Notes: generated from the sequence alone by a model not told the origin. Numbered from the stretch's first letter, positions 8,643 through 17,460 are shown. The stretch: DNA of 44,092 nucleotides from an uncultured Clostridia bacterium (GCA_944332315.1 CALVJT010000006.1:1-44092); one strand, 5' to 3'. Program-made: numbers and translations.

Positions 8643-10455
8643 TTTCTGCCAAAAAGAGTTCCTTAAACGATTCATCACTTTCCATAAGCTCATCAAAAGT
8701 GCCTTTGTTGGTGATTTGCCCCTCTTGCAAATAGTAAATGCAATCGGCGTTTATAATAGTAGATAGGCGGTGTGCCACTATGATAACCGTTCTATCGCGC
8801 ATCTGCGAAATACTTTTTTGTACACAGCTTTGCGCTTCGTTATCAAGTGCACTTGTACTTTCATCAAAAATTACAATGGCACTATCGCGCAAAAATGCAC
8901 GGGCAATGGCAAGGCGCTGTTTTTGTCCACCCGATAGTTTTATGCCGTTTTCACCCACAACGGTATCTATCCCCTTATCTAAACCATCAATAAACTCTTG
9001 CATATAGGCCTTTTGGCACACATCCTCAATTTCCTCATCAGTGGCATCAGGTTTTACCATTAGCAGGTTATCCTTTATAGTACCATTAAAGATGTATGTG
9101 TTCTGAGATACCATACAAATGTTGTTTCTTAAAGTGTTTTTAGATAGTTCGTTTATGTCTACCCCATCTAAAAGCACTTGTCCACTCTTGCACTGCGAAA
9201 ATTTGGCAATTAAGTTTAGTATAGTAGTTTTGCCGCTGCCACTCTGCCCGACAAACGCCACAGTTTGCCCCGCTTCAATCTTAAAGCTCAAATCTTTGAA
9301 CACAGTTTTGTGAATAACTTCTTTTTCCGAATCATCTGCATACAAATCGTATAGTGTAGATTTCTTTCCAAACTCCTGCGCATAAAGAGTTTCGTAATCA
9401 GTTTTTATGGCATCGTTGTAGTATTTATACACATAATCAAATGATACATTTCTAAATTCTATATCGCCACGCAACCTTTCTATTTCAACATCGCCATAAG
9501 TATCCACAGCAAACTCTTTTTCGTCCATAAACTCATCAATACTATTTAGGTCTACTTTTGCTGCAAGATAATTATCAGTAACAATCATAATTTCATTACC
9601 AAGGTTGCGCGCGTATGCCCCATAGTTCGTCAAGAATATTGCCGACGCAATGGCAAGCCCATATTCGCCAATAAGTACGCTCATTACAATAGGAATCAAG
9701 CCCATATATGTTTGCCAAACATAGTTGTTGCCACCCAAAACATTGTTGCGATAAATTGCATTTTTGTAGTCCGCAATATCCATAACTTCGTGCGTACTAT
9801 TTATTTTTTCAAGCAAATATCCATCGCAGTTTAGCGCCTTCATATCTCGCTGACTGTTTATTGCTTCGTTGTTGATAGCTGAATAGTAGGTTCGGGCATT
9901 GCGGGCTATGTTTCCGTATTTTACCATTTTTTTGCGCGTTAGCACCAAAACGGTTATTGCTACTGCAAAAAATGCAAACATATATAGTCCAAACATCCAA
10001 TTTATGCAAAATATGTAAATGCATATTGCCGTATGGTAGATAATATTATTTGCATATATAACAAAACTAGATATCCACCCCATTGCCTGTATTGGGTAAG
10101 TTATCATTCGGTTAGTTATTGCACTACTGCTTGAAGCCTCTATGGTATCTGTCTTTAGTTTGCGCGAGTGTTCGATTAGATAGGTAGAATATTGATATTT
10201 TACTTTGCTAAGTAAATATTGCAACACGGTATTGCTCATAATATTCATAACACAAACTAGCAAGCCAAAAATAGTACACATAATTAGCAAGTGGACAATT
10301 GTTTGTGTAGTATCACTTGCAACAGAAGCTATTAAATTGGCAGAGTAACGCGCCTCAAAAAATGCGAACATACTTATCGATAATCCGCCAATTAAATATA
10401 GCGCTATAAGCCACATATTCTTTTTTAGTATAATTTTTAGTTGCTTATCTTTCAT
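8635..10455 (-). CDS. ABC exporter half-transporter, subunit 2 (permease-ATPase fusion)
   Basis: 606 aa from the preferred ATG at 10455. An in-frame ATG at 10461 overlaps the previous stop (TAATG), but AGGAGG at 10469-10464 is 8 nt from the ATG at 10455 and only 2 nt from the other. Residues 1 to about 305 carry six membrane helices (ABC_membrane); the ATPase domain follows with Walker A GQSGSGKT, signature LSGGQKQR, Walker B VIFDEST and a H-loop AHRLST. Between the A-loop strand (FDYVYKYY) and Walker A is a charged insertion of roughly 40 residues, matched by a different insertion in the partner. Together the two subunits should form a heterodimeric exporter in the cytoplasmic membrane; substrate (drug, lipid or peptide) unknown. 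Confidence 0.9.
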   Translation of the reverse strand: MKDKQLKIILKKNMWLIALYLIGGLSISMFAFFEARYSANLIASVASDTTQTIVHLLIMCTIFGLLVCVMNIMSNTVLQYLLSKVKYQYSTYLIEHSRKLKTDTIEASSSSAITNRMITYPIQAMGWISSFVIYANNIIYHTAICIYIFCINWMFGLYMFAFFAVAITVLVLTRKKMVKYGNIARNARTYYSAINNEAINSQRDMKALNCDGYLLEKINSTHEVMDIADYKNAIYRNNVLGGNNYVWQTYMGLIPIVMSVLIGEYGLAIASAIFLTNYGAYARNLGNEIMIVTDNYLAAKVDLNSIDEFMDEKEFAVDTYGDVEIERLRGDIEFRNVSFDYVYKYYNDAIKTDYETLYAQEFGKKSTLYDLYADDSEKEVIHKTVFKDLSFKIEAGQTVAFVGQSGSGKTTILNLIAKFSQCKSGQVLLDGVDINELSKNTLRNNICMVSQNTYIFNGTIKDNLLMVKPDATDEEIEDVCQKAYMQEFIDGLDKGIDTVVGENGIKLSGGQKQRLAIARAFLRDSAIVIFDESTSALDNEAQSCVQKSISQMRDRTVIIVAHRLSTIINADCIYYLQEGQITNKGTFDELMESDESFKELFLAENV

Positions 10456-10460
10456 AAACA

Positions 10461-12293
10461 TTACCTCCTTACAGTGTAGAGTTCTGCAAAATCAGGACAA
10501 TTTTTCATAAGTTCCTTAAACTTGCCCTGTGCTTCGACTTTTCCATTTTTTATAAACACAATTCTATCGCAATTTAGTATTGTAGAAAGCCTGTGCGCTA
10601 CTATAATTACTGTTTTGCCTTTTATAGAATCGATGCTTTCCTGCACGCGTTTTTGCGCAAAGTTATCTAGCGAACTTGTGCTTTCATCAAACACCACAAC
10701 TTGCGTATCGCGCAAAAATGCTCGCGCAATGGCAACGCGCTGTTTTTGCCCGCCCGATAATTTTACGCCATCCTCACCGAGCAATGTATCCATACCATAA
10801 GGCAATTCCGTTATAAATTCAGTAAGGCACGCCTTTTGGCAGGCATTGGCAATTTCCTCATCTGTCGCATCGGGCTTTACCATTCTTAAATTTTCCTTTA
10901 GCGAAAGATAGTAGATGTATGGAAATTGATTTACAACTGTTATATTACCGCGTATGCTTTCTTTATCTAGCTCTCCTATCTCCACTCCATCAAGTAATAT
11001 CTGCCCCTCAGATTGCACAAGCGAGCGCGAAAGCAGGCTTACTAGCGTACTCTTTCCGCATCCACTTTTGCCAACAAATGCCACCTTTTCGCCAGCATTT
11101 ATTTTTAAGCTAAAGTTATCAAGCACCTTTTTAGGAGGTGTTTTATCATTGTTTTCCTGTTCAACTTGCTTAGACTTTTTCTTTTTATGCTTGCCCTTAT
11201 CCATATCCGCTTTAAGCCTATTTTTTAAGTCTAAATCGTTGTAAACAAAGCTCACATTCTTAAATTCAAGTTGTCCACTAAAATTTTGCAAATGTTGAGT
11301 TCCAAATGTTTCAATAGGCATAAGCTCATCATTAAACAGTTGATTTATCCGCCTACCATGCACACTTGCCCTGTTTTTGCCTGTAAATAACTGCAATAAA
11401 TCGTAAGCCACAGCATCTACCTGCTTGTAGTTATTTAACATATAAATTAACGCAAAATATGTTATATAATATTGCTCGTACAAAATTATACCATAATACA
11501 TAAGCCCTGCTAGCATAACTGCAAGCACAATATCAAACAAGCCATCTACAACAATCCACCAATTTTCGGATTTTCGTTGAGATTTTGCGTATTTAGAAAT
11601 ATGCTTATTCATATCTTTGGTAATTTCGTTATCCAAATTTAAGCACTTTATATCCTTGTGGCCACGCACAGTTTCCAATGCTCTGCCGTACATTTTATCA
11701 AAATCATCATTTGCCACGCGCATAAGTTTTTCTGATTTACTATTTATACAAAGCCTAAATACCAATACCACTATAATAATTCCAAGTAAAATTAGTCCTA
11801 TTATGTAGTTTAGGCACATCATATATATAACTACAAACGAATGGTAAATTAGCTGTGAAACTATTTGTACAAGCATAATTATTGCATTGTACAATTGCCT
11901 TGGAGAATGATCGACACGCGATGATATAGAACCAGCCGATAATGATTCGTAAACTTCATTTGTAATTTTTACCATTCTCTCGCCAATTTTACTTTCTACT
12001 ATGCCAAAAGTGTGCAACCTTATTTTGGCATCTAATAAATTTTGCAATATCCTTTTTGTAGCCATTATAAGAGCAAATACAATTAAATAAATACCATACT
12101 TTAGCAAGCTTTGGTAATCACCCAGCGTAAGAGCCTCAAGCGCCTTAGCATCAAGCATAATTATAACTATTGTAAGGGTTACATCTATAACAACGCACAA
12201 TAGCCATAAAATCGTAAGCAGCGGCTTTTGCCAAATAATTTTTAGTATATTTATGCCTTTATTTGTTGCGCTTTTATCTTTATTATTTTTCAT
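10461..12293 (-). CDS. ABC exporter half-transporter, subunit 1 (permease-ATPase fusion)
   Basis: 610 aa, first gene of the exporter pair, overlapping the next gene's possible start by one base. Six membrane helices in the first ~300 residues, then Walker A GKSGCGKS, signature LSGGQKQR, Walker B VVFDEST and AHRLST. Between the A-loop region (FVYNDLDL) and Walker A there is a Lys-rich insertion (KHKKKKSKQ...). Both subunits keep the Glu after the Walker B Asp, so both ATP sites look catalytically competent. AGGAG lies 7 nt before the ATG. No convincing promoter was found in the 390 bp upstream, so it may be read from the gene before it or from a weak promoter near 12364-12392. Confidence 0.9.
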   Translation of the reverse strand: MKNNKDKSATNKGINILKIIWQKPLLTILWLLCVVIDVTLTIVIIMLDAKALEALTLGDYQSLLKYGIYLIVFALIMATKRILQNLLDAKIRLHTFGIVESKIGERMVKITNEVYESLSAGSISSRVDHSPRQLYNAIIMLVQIVSQLIYHSFVVIYMMCLNYIIGLILLGIIIVVLVFRLCINSKSEKLMRVANDDFDKMYGRALETVRGHKDIKCLNLDNEITKDMNKHISKYAKSQRKSENWWIVVDGLFDIVLAVMLAGLMYYGIILYEQYYITYFALIYMLNNYKQVDAVAYDLLQLFTGKNRASVHGRRINQLFNDELMPIETFGTQHLQNFSGQLEFKNVSFVYNDLDLKNRLKADMDKGKHKKKKSKQVEQENNDKTPPKKVLDNFSLKINAGEKVAFVGKSGCGKSTLVSLLSRSLVQSEGQILLDGVEIGELDKESIRGNITVVNQFPYIYYLSLKENLRMVKPDATDEEIANACQKACLTEFITELPYGMDTLLGEDGVKLSGGQKQRVAIARAFLRDTQVVVFDESTSSLDNFAQKRVQESIDSIKGKTVIIVAHRLSTILNCDRIVFIKNGKVEAQGKFKELMKNCPDFAELYTVRR

Positions 12294-12364
12294 ATTTTTC
12301 TCCTAAGTTATTTTCGACTTTTATCATTTTTGTTTAGTTTTTATAGTATAAAAATGCAATATGA

Positions 12365-12626
12365 TTATAAAAAATGCATCTTATTTAGATTTATAAATTC
12401 CTTAAAATTTTTTATTCCTTCAAATAGATTGACTATTTTTGCATAAAAATAAAATGGTTCGCAAATTATTTTTGCGTGTGCTAAATTAATTGCTATTTTA
12501 TTTAAGCCATTAGCGCTATTTTTAGCACAATACTCCCACTTTATTGATGCTTTACCTTTATTTTAATACACTATAATTTAAATAAATAAAAAATGATGTT
12601 TTGCAATAATATAATTTTTTATTCAT
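12365..12626 (-). pseudogene. Candidate small ORF (22 aa) or frameshifted ~80-aa gene
   Basis: An ATG at 12626 has an AAGGAG SD 8 nt upstream (12640-12635) and opens a 22-codon frame (MNKKLYYCKT ...) that stops at 12558. One frame away, starting right there, about 59 codons are open down to a TAA at 12367-12365, with codons richer in G+C than the surroundings. The pair may be one small gene broken by an indel, or a genuine 22-aa peptide. It lies on the same strand just upstream of the ABC exporter, so a peptide substrate or leader is conceivable. No family recognised. The rest of 12294-12683 holds nothing else I can support. Confidence 0.3.
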
Positions 12627-12683
12627 TATTCATACTCCTTGCCTTTTGTATTGCCACACATAAGGCTATTGATTAAAAGCTTA

Positions 12684-14189
12684 TCATTTATTTTTTTCAA
12701 ATTCATTATCCTGTGTAGCAACAGTATTTTCAGGAGCTTGCAAAGAATTGCTTTCAGTTTCTCTAACTAATTTAATAGCATTAAATATGCCATCGTACTC
12801 ACTTTTACTAAAATCATCGGCGCGCTGTTCTAACATTTTATTTAGCGCTTGCCTATCGTATTTAAGCTTACCGTACATAGTGTTTTCGTCCACTTTTATT
12901 AAAGTTTCATCCACATCAATATTAAATACTCTACTAATCAACTTTTTCGCATCAAACACTTGTTTTTTGTGTAAATCGTCCTGCTTTTGCATTTGAGCAT
13001 TGGCCTGCAAAATTCTACTGAATGTTTTATTAATAAAACTTAATTTTTGTGATACTTGTTCGTTCCCCAACGGGTTAGCGTTTTCAAGTTGCGCTAACTG
13101 CTTGCCTATTGCTTCTTGTGTAAGGCTTCTAAAAGATTCATAGTAGCGGGCATCATACTCAGGTGCTCGCGAAACCAGCGCCTCAGCAAACGAGTTATTT
13201 ACTCTAACAACTTCAGAATTCGCAAAATCACTATTTTCAATGTCGCTTAATAGCACATCATACATTAACAAGGGATCATTATTTACTACAGTTTTTAGCA
13301 AGTCATAGTTCGGGGTTTGAAGTTCCGTGTTTAGTTTTTCAATATCTGATACAAGTTCTGCATACCTCTTTTTGGTGCCATCCTCGTGATACAAAAAGTT
13401 TAGGATAGGAAATTCTTTTAATTTTTGCGGATTATTTTTTATTATGTCATCGCACATTTTTGCGTACTTAAACTGCGCGGTTATAAGCTGATCATCCACC
13501 TCTAAATCAATGTGTTTTATCTTATTAGGGTGTTTTACCTCATCCTCCCAAACTTTCGCCTTTTTTATATTGTTTTTATAAAACTTTTCGGCAAGTTCGC
13601 CATTAAACTCGCACAAATCTTTGTAGGTTTGCTTAAACGCATTCAAATTTGCATCAGTTTCAAACAAAACATGATTGTAGTTTACGGCATAGTTATTTTC
13701 ATCTATGGAACTGCCATACAGCTCGCAAAAAGCTCCATAATTCTCGGTAGCAAGAATTTCTTTTGCAAATAAGATGCTATTTGGGTTTATTTTTGAAATT
13801 TTATTTGGAGCATTATTAAAATCAACTTGAATTTCACTGCACTGTTGCTTGTGCCTTAACTCATGGTTTAATGTAAACATCAGTGAAACTACACTGCCTA
13901 AACCCGTAACATTTGTAGACTCGGCATCAATTTTAGCCTTATTAATTGCATCTGTGTTATAGATAACAGCATCCTCCTCCACATTATATCCCCCTTCTGG
14001 AATTTCTTTATCTTTACGAAATATTAAGGGAATATTGTAGTTATGTTTCGCGCACTGCACTACAAAATAACAGTTCAAAAACTCAGTAATATCACTTTTT
14101 TGTAAATTTTTATAATTTTGGCAAAAGTCTTTGACTTCCATTTTAGCCATTTGCAAAGTTTTATTTTTATCCGCATCTATCTCATTCAT
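12684..14189 (-). CDS. Hypothetical protein with HExxH motif, 501 aa
   Basis: Not recognised as a known family. A zinc-peptidase-like motif H109-E-L-R-H113 (LNHELRHKQQ) follows a hydrophobic helix (VVSLMFTLN), which is how the HExxH helix looks in many gluzincins; an E..N/Y-rich region around 145-160 could supply a third ligand. The rest is charged and helical, with likely coiled coil in the C-terminal half. There is no signal peptide, so it is predicted cytosolic. The promoter is strong (14227-14255). The nearest SD (GGAG) is 12 nt or so from the ATG, rather distant. Peptidase activity is inference from one motif. Confidence 0.75.
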   Translation of the reverse strand: MNEIDADKNKTLQMAKMEVKDFCQNYKNLQKSDITEFLNCYFVVQCAKHNYNIPLIFRKDKEIPEGGYNVEEDAVIYNTDAINKAKIDAESTNVTGLGSVVSLMFTLNHELRHKQQCSEIQVDFNNAPNKISKINPNSILFAKEILATENYGAFCELYGSSIDENNYAVNYNHVLFETDANLNAFKQTYKDLCEFNGELAEKFYKNNIKKAKVWEDEVKHPNKIKHIDLEVDDQLITAQFKYAKMCDDIIKNNPQKLKEFPILNFLYHEDGTKKRYAELVSDIEKLNTELQTPNYDLLKTVVNNDPLLMYDVLLSDIENSDFANSEVVRVNNSFAEALVSRAPEYDARYYESFRSLTQEAIGKQLAQLENANPLGNEQVSQKLSFINKTFSRILQANAQMQKQDDLHKKQVFDAKKLISRVFNIDVDETLIKVDENTMYGKLKYDRQALNKMLEQRADDFSKSEYDGIFNAIKLVRETESNSLQAPENTVATQDNEFEKNK

Positions 14190-14226
14190 AACTATTTAAC
14201 ACTCCAATACCTAAATATTATGTAAA

Positions 14227-14255
14227 ATTATACCATACCTACCATTTTTTGTAAA
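14227..14255 (-). promoter_or_regulatory. Sigma-A promoter with extended -10
   Basis: On the minus strand TTTACA (14255-14250), 17 nt, then TGGTATAAT (TATAAT at 14232-14227, extended -10 TGn). It drives the HExxH protein gene. Confidence 0.75.
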
Positions 14256-14460
14256 GAGTTAACACAAAATCATATATGAATGGCTTTTATTAGATTGTTT
14301 TTGTTTAATGAATTTTTACCCCAATTTTTGTTTAGTCTAATATCACAATTTATGATAATCAAATTATGAATAATTACTTAAAGAACAAAAGCATAATAAT
14401 AATGACAAAGCAATTATTTCTCAAAATATTTACATTTACCTTTCAAGCGTTAAACAAAAA

Positions 14461-14488
14461 TAAACTTATGTGCAATTACATAAGTTTA
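14461..14488 (-). terminator. Terminator overlapping the stop codon
   Basis: TAAACTTATGT (14461-14471) pairs with ACATAAGTTTA (14478-14488). On the minus strand it is followed by TTTTTGTTT. The stem includes the last codons of the 14476-15021 gene. Confidence 0.75.
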
Positions 14489-15021
14489 TCTATATTTGTT
14501 TGTAGAGTTTTTGAGTCCTGCTTTTGCGACTCAAACATTTTATCAACTTCCTCAGCAGGTTTATAGGTATTGTTAAATTCCTCTTGTTGAATGCCATAAA
14601 TATCGTTAGGTGCATTTACAACTAGGTATCCACCTTTTTCAATATTCATCTTTTCTCCCCAAGGCGCCATAAACGATATGTCTTCGTTTATTTGTACGGC
14701 TTTAACTGGCCCACCTTTTGGCCTATGATAGCCTTCAGCATCCACTTCAACCTCGTATTTTTTACGGAAAGTTTTATCGGGAACAATGTACTGCTCTCCA
14801 TCCGGATTAGTCACTATCCAATCTGGCTCATCAGTTTCTGGGTCCACTTTAACAACATTTTTAGTTTCTACTAGCCCATTTTTCATTTGGGTTATGACTT
14901 CTTGCCCTTCGCGCCCCTGTTCCGCTTTTACTCTTGCAAACTTTTTATAATCCTTAAGTTCAGCACCATTATCAACCATATCGCTTACATAAATATAAGC
15001 ATCAACATCCTTAAAATCCAT
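14476..15021 (-). CDS. Hypothetical protein with internally duplicated PGDYG-like module, 181 aa
   Basis: The start is set at 15021 (MDFKDVDAY) because AGGAG (15033-15029) lies 7 nt upstream and the promoter's -10 box is at 15064-15059; a longer frame upstream would begin before the promoter. Two related stretches occur: WIVTNPDGEQYIVPDKTFRK and, about 50 residues later, YLVVNAPNDIYGIQQEEFNN, each followed by a KYE/TYK element. This pattern (hydrophobic strand, Asn-Pro-turn, Tyr, E/K-F-x-x-x-Y) resembles the small PGDYG-type domain, so the protein probably has two copies; that assignment is tentative. Soluble and acidic. Function unknown. Confidence 0.8.
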   Translation of the reverse strand: MDFKDVDAYIYVSDMVDNGAELKDYKKFARVKAEQGREGQEVITQMKNGLVETKNVVKVDPETDEPDWIVTNPDGEQYIVPDKTFRKKYEVEVDAEGYHRPKGGPVKAVQINEDISFMAPWGEKMNIEKGGYLVVNAPNDIYGIQQEEFNNTYKPAEEVDKMFESQKQDSKTLQTNIDKLM

Positions 15022-15058
15022 ACGATATCTCCTATAAATATATTTTTTATGATGAGTA

Positions 15059-15087
15059 AGTATAACATTTATAACTAAATTTGTCAA
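15059..15087 (-). promoter_or_regulatory. Sigma-A promoter, TTGACA-N17-TATACT
   Basis: Minus strand: TTGACA (15087-15082), 17 nt, TATACT (15064-15059). Its -35 box overlaps the stop codon of the ABC-F gene, so the downstream gene is transcribed independently. Confidence 0.8.
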
Positions 15088-16595
15088 CAACTCTTAAAAA
15101 CTTCTTTCAATTGGCAGTTTTGCAATGCGTATACTCTATCGGTTGTAGCATTAATAAAATCTAAATCGTGCGAAATTGTCAATACCGTACCCTTAAAGTT
15201 TGCCAATACCTTTTTAAGGAATTCTTTATTGGCAATATCTAAATGATTTGTTGGCTCATCTAATATTATAAAGTTGGCATCACTCAAAATAATTTGGTTC
15301 AACTTTATTCGCATACGCTCCCCTAATGATAGATATTTTGTTTTTGTATTAAATCGCGTTTTATCTATGTTCATATTAATCAAATTTGTTATAAAACTTG
15401 TTCTAAAATAGGCATCACCACTTTTAGACATTTCATTTATTGTCGTATTTTCGTCTAAATCGTAGATATCTTGTTCTAGATGTGCAATGTTCAGGCTACC
15501 CGCCTTTATTATATTGCCTTTTTGGCACTGCAATTTGCCTACAATTAAATTAATAAGAGTGGTTTTGCCTGTGCCGTTATTGCCTATTATTCCCACCTTT
15601 TCGCCAGATTTGATTTCAAAATTTAATGACTCGAAAAGTGCCCTTAGAGTTGAATATCCAAACTCGACATCCTCAAACTTTACTGCTACTTTAGATTTTA
15701 GTGGGTTAGCATCGAACCTATACTTTATCTCTCTTTCCACTTCTGGCTTATCAGGCGCATTATCAAGTTGATGCTCTAGTCTACTAATTCTGCTTGCAAC
15801 AGTTTTATTCATTTTTTTTGCGTGCACCATCGCTTTTGTTTTAGTTTGCATATAGCCGCTTCCGTTACCCCTATCTTGCCTGCCAACATCACGCTCTGCT
15901 TTATCGGCAAACTTGCGTATAAACTCTATATTTTCTTTTATCTCTTTAACTTTTTTTGTGTAGGTTATATAATCCCGCTCTTTGCTAATTAGCTCTAATT
16001 CTTTTTGATGCTTAAAACTATTGTAGTTGCCAGCGTACTCTTTTATTTTTGTGTTACTTATTTCTATAATCTTTTGAGCAAAAGCATTCAAAAAATCTAT
16101 ATCGTGCGAAACCGCAATAACTGTGCCCTCAAATGCGCCTATCAAATTTAATAAAACTTTTTTACCCCCAATATCCAAATGATTAGTTGGTTCATCTAAT
16201 AGCAAAGTTTGAGGATTTTTTATATACTCGAGTGCAAACGCAAGTTTTGTGCGCTCCCCACAAGATAATTTATCTACATTGTGTATATCCCCTACAAACC
16301 CCAACAGTTTAAGATTATATAGCAACCTACCCCTTTGTTCTTTATCCAAAAGCACACTTTTTAGCGTATTAAAATCGGTAAATGATGACTGCCTTAAAAA
16401 CGCCACAGTGCCATCTATTTTACACAGCCCGCTATAATCATCATCAAAACCAGCAATTATGTTTAGTAAAGTGGTCTTACCTACTCCGTTATCTCCTACA
16501 ATGCCTACCTTTTCACCATCATATATGGATAGGTCAATGCAATCAAAAATTGTCTTTTCTCCAAAATCTTTACTTAATTTACTTAAATATAGCAT
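15084..16595 (-). CDS. ABC-F family ATPase (ribosome-associated; possible antibiotic-protection protein)
   Basis: 503 aa from the ATG at 16595, which has AAAGGAGG 7 nt upstream (16610-16603); the frame is open further upstream but without an SD. Two ATPase domains and no membrane helices, as in ABC-F proteins. Domain 1: Walker A GDNGVGKTT (34-42), signature LSCGERTK (110-117), LLLDEPTNHLD (131-141). Linker of about 80 residues with many Lys/Glu. Domain 2: GNNGTGKTT, LSLGERMR, ILDEPTNHLD. ABC-F proteins act on the ribosomal E site; some relieve macrolide, lincosamide, streptogramin or pleuromutilin inhibition, others are housekeeping translation factors. The long attenuator-like leader upstream favours an inducible protection protein, but that is inference. 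Confidence 0.9.
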   Translation of the reverse strand: MLYLSKLSKDFGEKTIFDCIDLSIYDGEKVGIVGDNGVGKTTLLNIIAGFDDDYSGLCKIDGTVAFLRQSSFTDFNTLKSVLLDKEQRGRLLYNLKLLGFVGDIHNVDKLSCGERTKLAFALEYIKNPQTLLLDEPTNHLDIGGKKVLLNLIGAFEGTVIAVSHDIDFLNAFAQKIIEISNTKIKEYAGNYNSFKHQKELELISKERDYITYTKKVKEIKENIEFIRKFADKAERDVGRQDRGNGSGYMQTKTKAMVHAKKMNKTVASRISRLEHQLDNAPDKPEVEREIKYRFDANPLKSKVAVKFEDVEFGYSTLRALFESLNFEIKSGEKVGIIGNNGTGKTTLINLIVGKLQCQKGNIIKAGSLNIAHLEQDIYDLDENTTINEMSKSGDAYFRTSFITNLINMNIDKTRFNTKTKYLSLGERMRIKLNQIILSDANFIILDEPTNHLDIANKEFLKKVLANFKGTVLTISHDLDFINATTDRVYALQNCQLKEVFKSC

Positions 16596-16599
16596 AGTT

Positions 16600-16622
16600 G
16601 TACCTCCTTTCCCGCAAGGTAC
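16600..16622 (-). promoter_or_regulatory. Hairpin covering the ABC-F Shine-Dalgarno site
   Basis: On the minus strand GTACCT (16622-16617) pairs with AGGTAC (16605-16600). The 3' arm contains the last bases of the SD AAAGGAGG, with the rest in the 11-nt loop. It could limit ribosome access. Stem of only 6 bp. Confidence 0.4.
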
Positions 16623-16887
16623 TTTTGTTTTATAATACAATAAAATGCAGTTTTTGCACATTGATGTTATTTTTAGACGATATTTAATTTTGCTTATAAA
16701 TAACAAATTTTATTTGCTAAACAAGAAAGCCAAAAAATCCCCACAACATTAAAAGCAAAATTATATTTATTGTTTTTACCTATTTAATTTGCATTTTTAC
16801 AAAATAGTTTTTATCACTATACTTATTATACTGCATACTCTAGTTTGTTTTAGATACAACTAAATTTGATATAAAACAAAAAAACAC

Positions 16888-16912
16888 AAGGCGGATTTAT
16901 TTTATCAGCCTT
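16888..16912 (-). terminator. Second terminator-like hairpin in the ABC-F leader
   Basis: Minus strand AAGGC-T-GAT / ATC-C-GCCTT around a 7-nt loop, followed by GTGTTTTTTTGTTTT. It lies about 290 nt before the ABC-F start. From 16623 to 16887, and from 16913 to 17125, I see no gene; a weak -10 (TATTAT, 16637-16632) is the only candidate promoter close to ABC-F. Confidence 0.55.
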
Positions 16913-17125
16913 TTATAATATTAATTGTTGAAAGGCAAGTTTATATATTACAAAGTAAATAATCTCTAGCATAACATAACAAACATATCTACAAATGCAT
17001 AAGCTGATACACTACACATTCTACTAATTAAACTAGTATAATATATTTAGATTATTCTATACATAACAAATTACATTTGCTAACATAAAATGACGATATA
17101 TAAACAATTCCCACAAATAAAATAA

Positions 17126-17151
17126 GGCTGAACAAGAAATCTTTGTTCGCC
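17126..17151 (-). terminator. Attenuator-type terminator hairpin upstream of ABC-F
   Basis: On the minus strand GGCGAACAAAG pairs with CTTGTTCAGCC (one bulge, one G-U) around a short loop, followed by TTATTTTATTTG. The 5' arm contains ACAAAGAT, which can instead pair with ATCTTTGT at 17194-17187 just after the leader-peptide stop. The two structures exclude each other. Confidence 0.6.
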
Positions 17152-17197
17152 CCAAATACTTTATACCTATATTAAATGAAAGGACGACAAAGATATA

Positions 17198-17224
17198 TTA
17201 AATACTTAATATAATCATTATCAT
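17198..17224 (-). CDS. Leader peptide ORF, 8 aa (MIMIILSI)
   Basis: ATG at 17224 preceded by GGAGG (17236-17232) at 7 nt, an excellent ribosome site for an ORF of eight codons ending in TAA at 17198. It lies about 20 nt into the transcript from the consensus promoter at 17253-17281 and before an attenuator hairpin. Five of the eight residues are Ile/Leu. Its role is inferred to be ribosome sensing rather than the peptide itself; a tiny membrane-active peptide is the alternative. Confidence 0.5.
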   Translation of the reverse strand: MIMIILSI

Positions 17225-17252
17225 TCTTTCACCTCCAACCTTTATTTGCGCC

Positions 17253-17281
17253 ATTATAACCCAAAATTTATTACTTGTCAA
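17253..17281 (-). promoter_or_regulatory. Perfect consensus sigma-A promoter of the ABC-F leader
   Basis: Minus strand TTGACA (17281-17276), 17 nt, TATAAT (17258-17253): full consensus. It points toward the ABC-F gene about 650 nt away with no other sizeable ORF between. Confidence 0.85.
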
Positions 17282-17460
17282 TACTTTTTAAAAATTTTTT
17301 ATATAAAATTATTAATTTATTAGTTTAATTTGCTGTTTATAGCAAAAAAGAGAATTCATACAAAAAAAAATTAATTGCCAGTTTTTACAAAAAAGAAAGT
17401 TTGTTGAGCATTTCCGCCACATAACCCCTATTTGTATTTTACATTTTTATGAGGCTTTTA

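Noticed and set aside
8581-8766. 61-aa plus-strand ORF at the exporter 3' end
   Set aside because: No SD and it mostly runs antisense through the conserved ATPase end; the minus-strand 39-aa frame is the better candidate.
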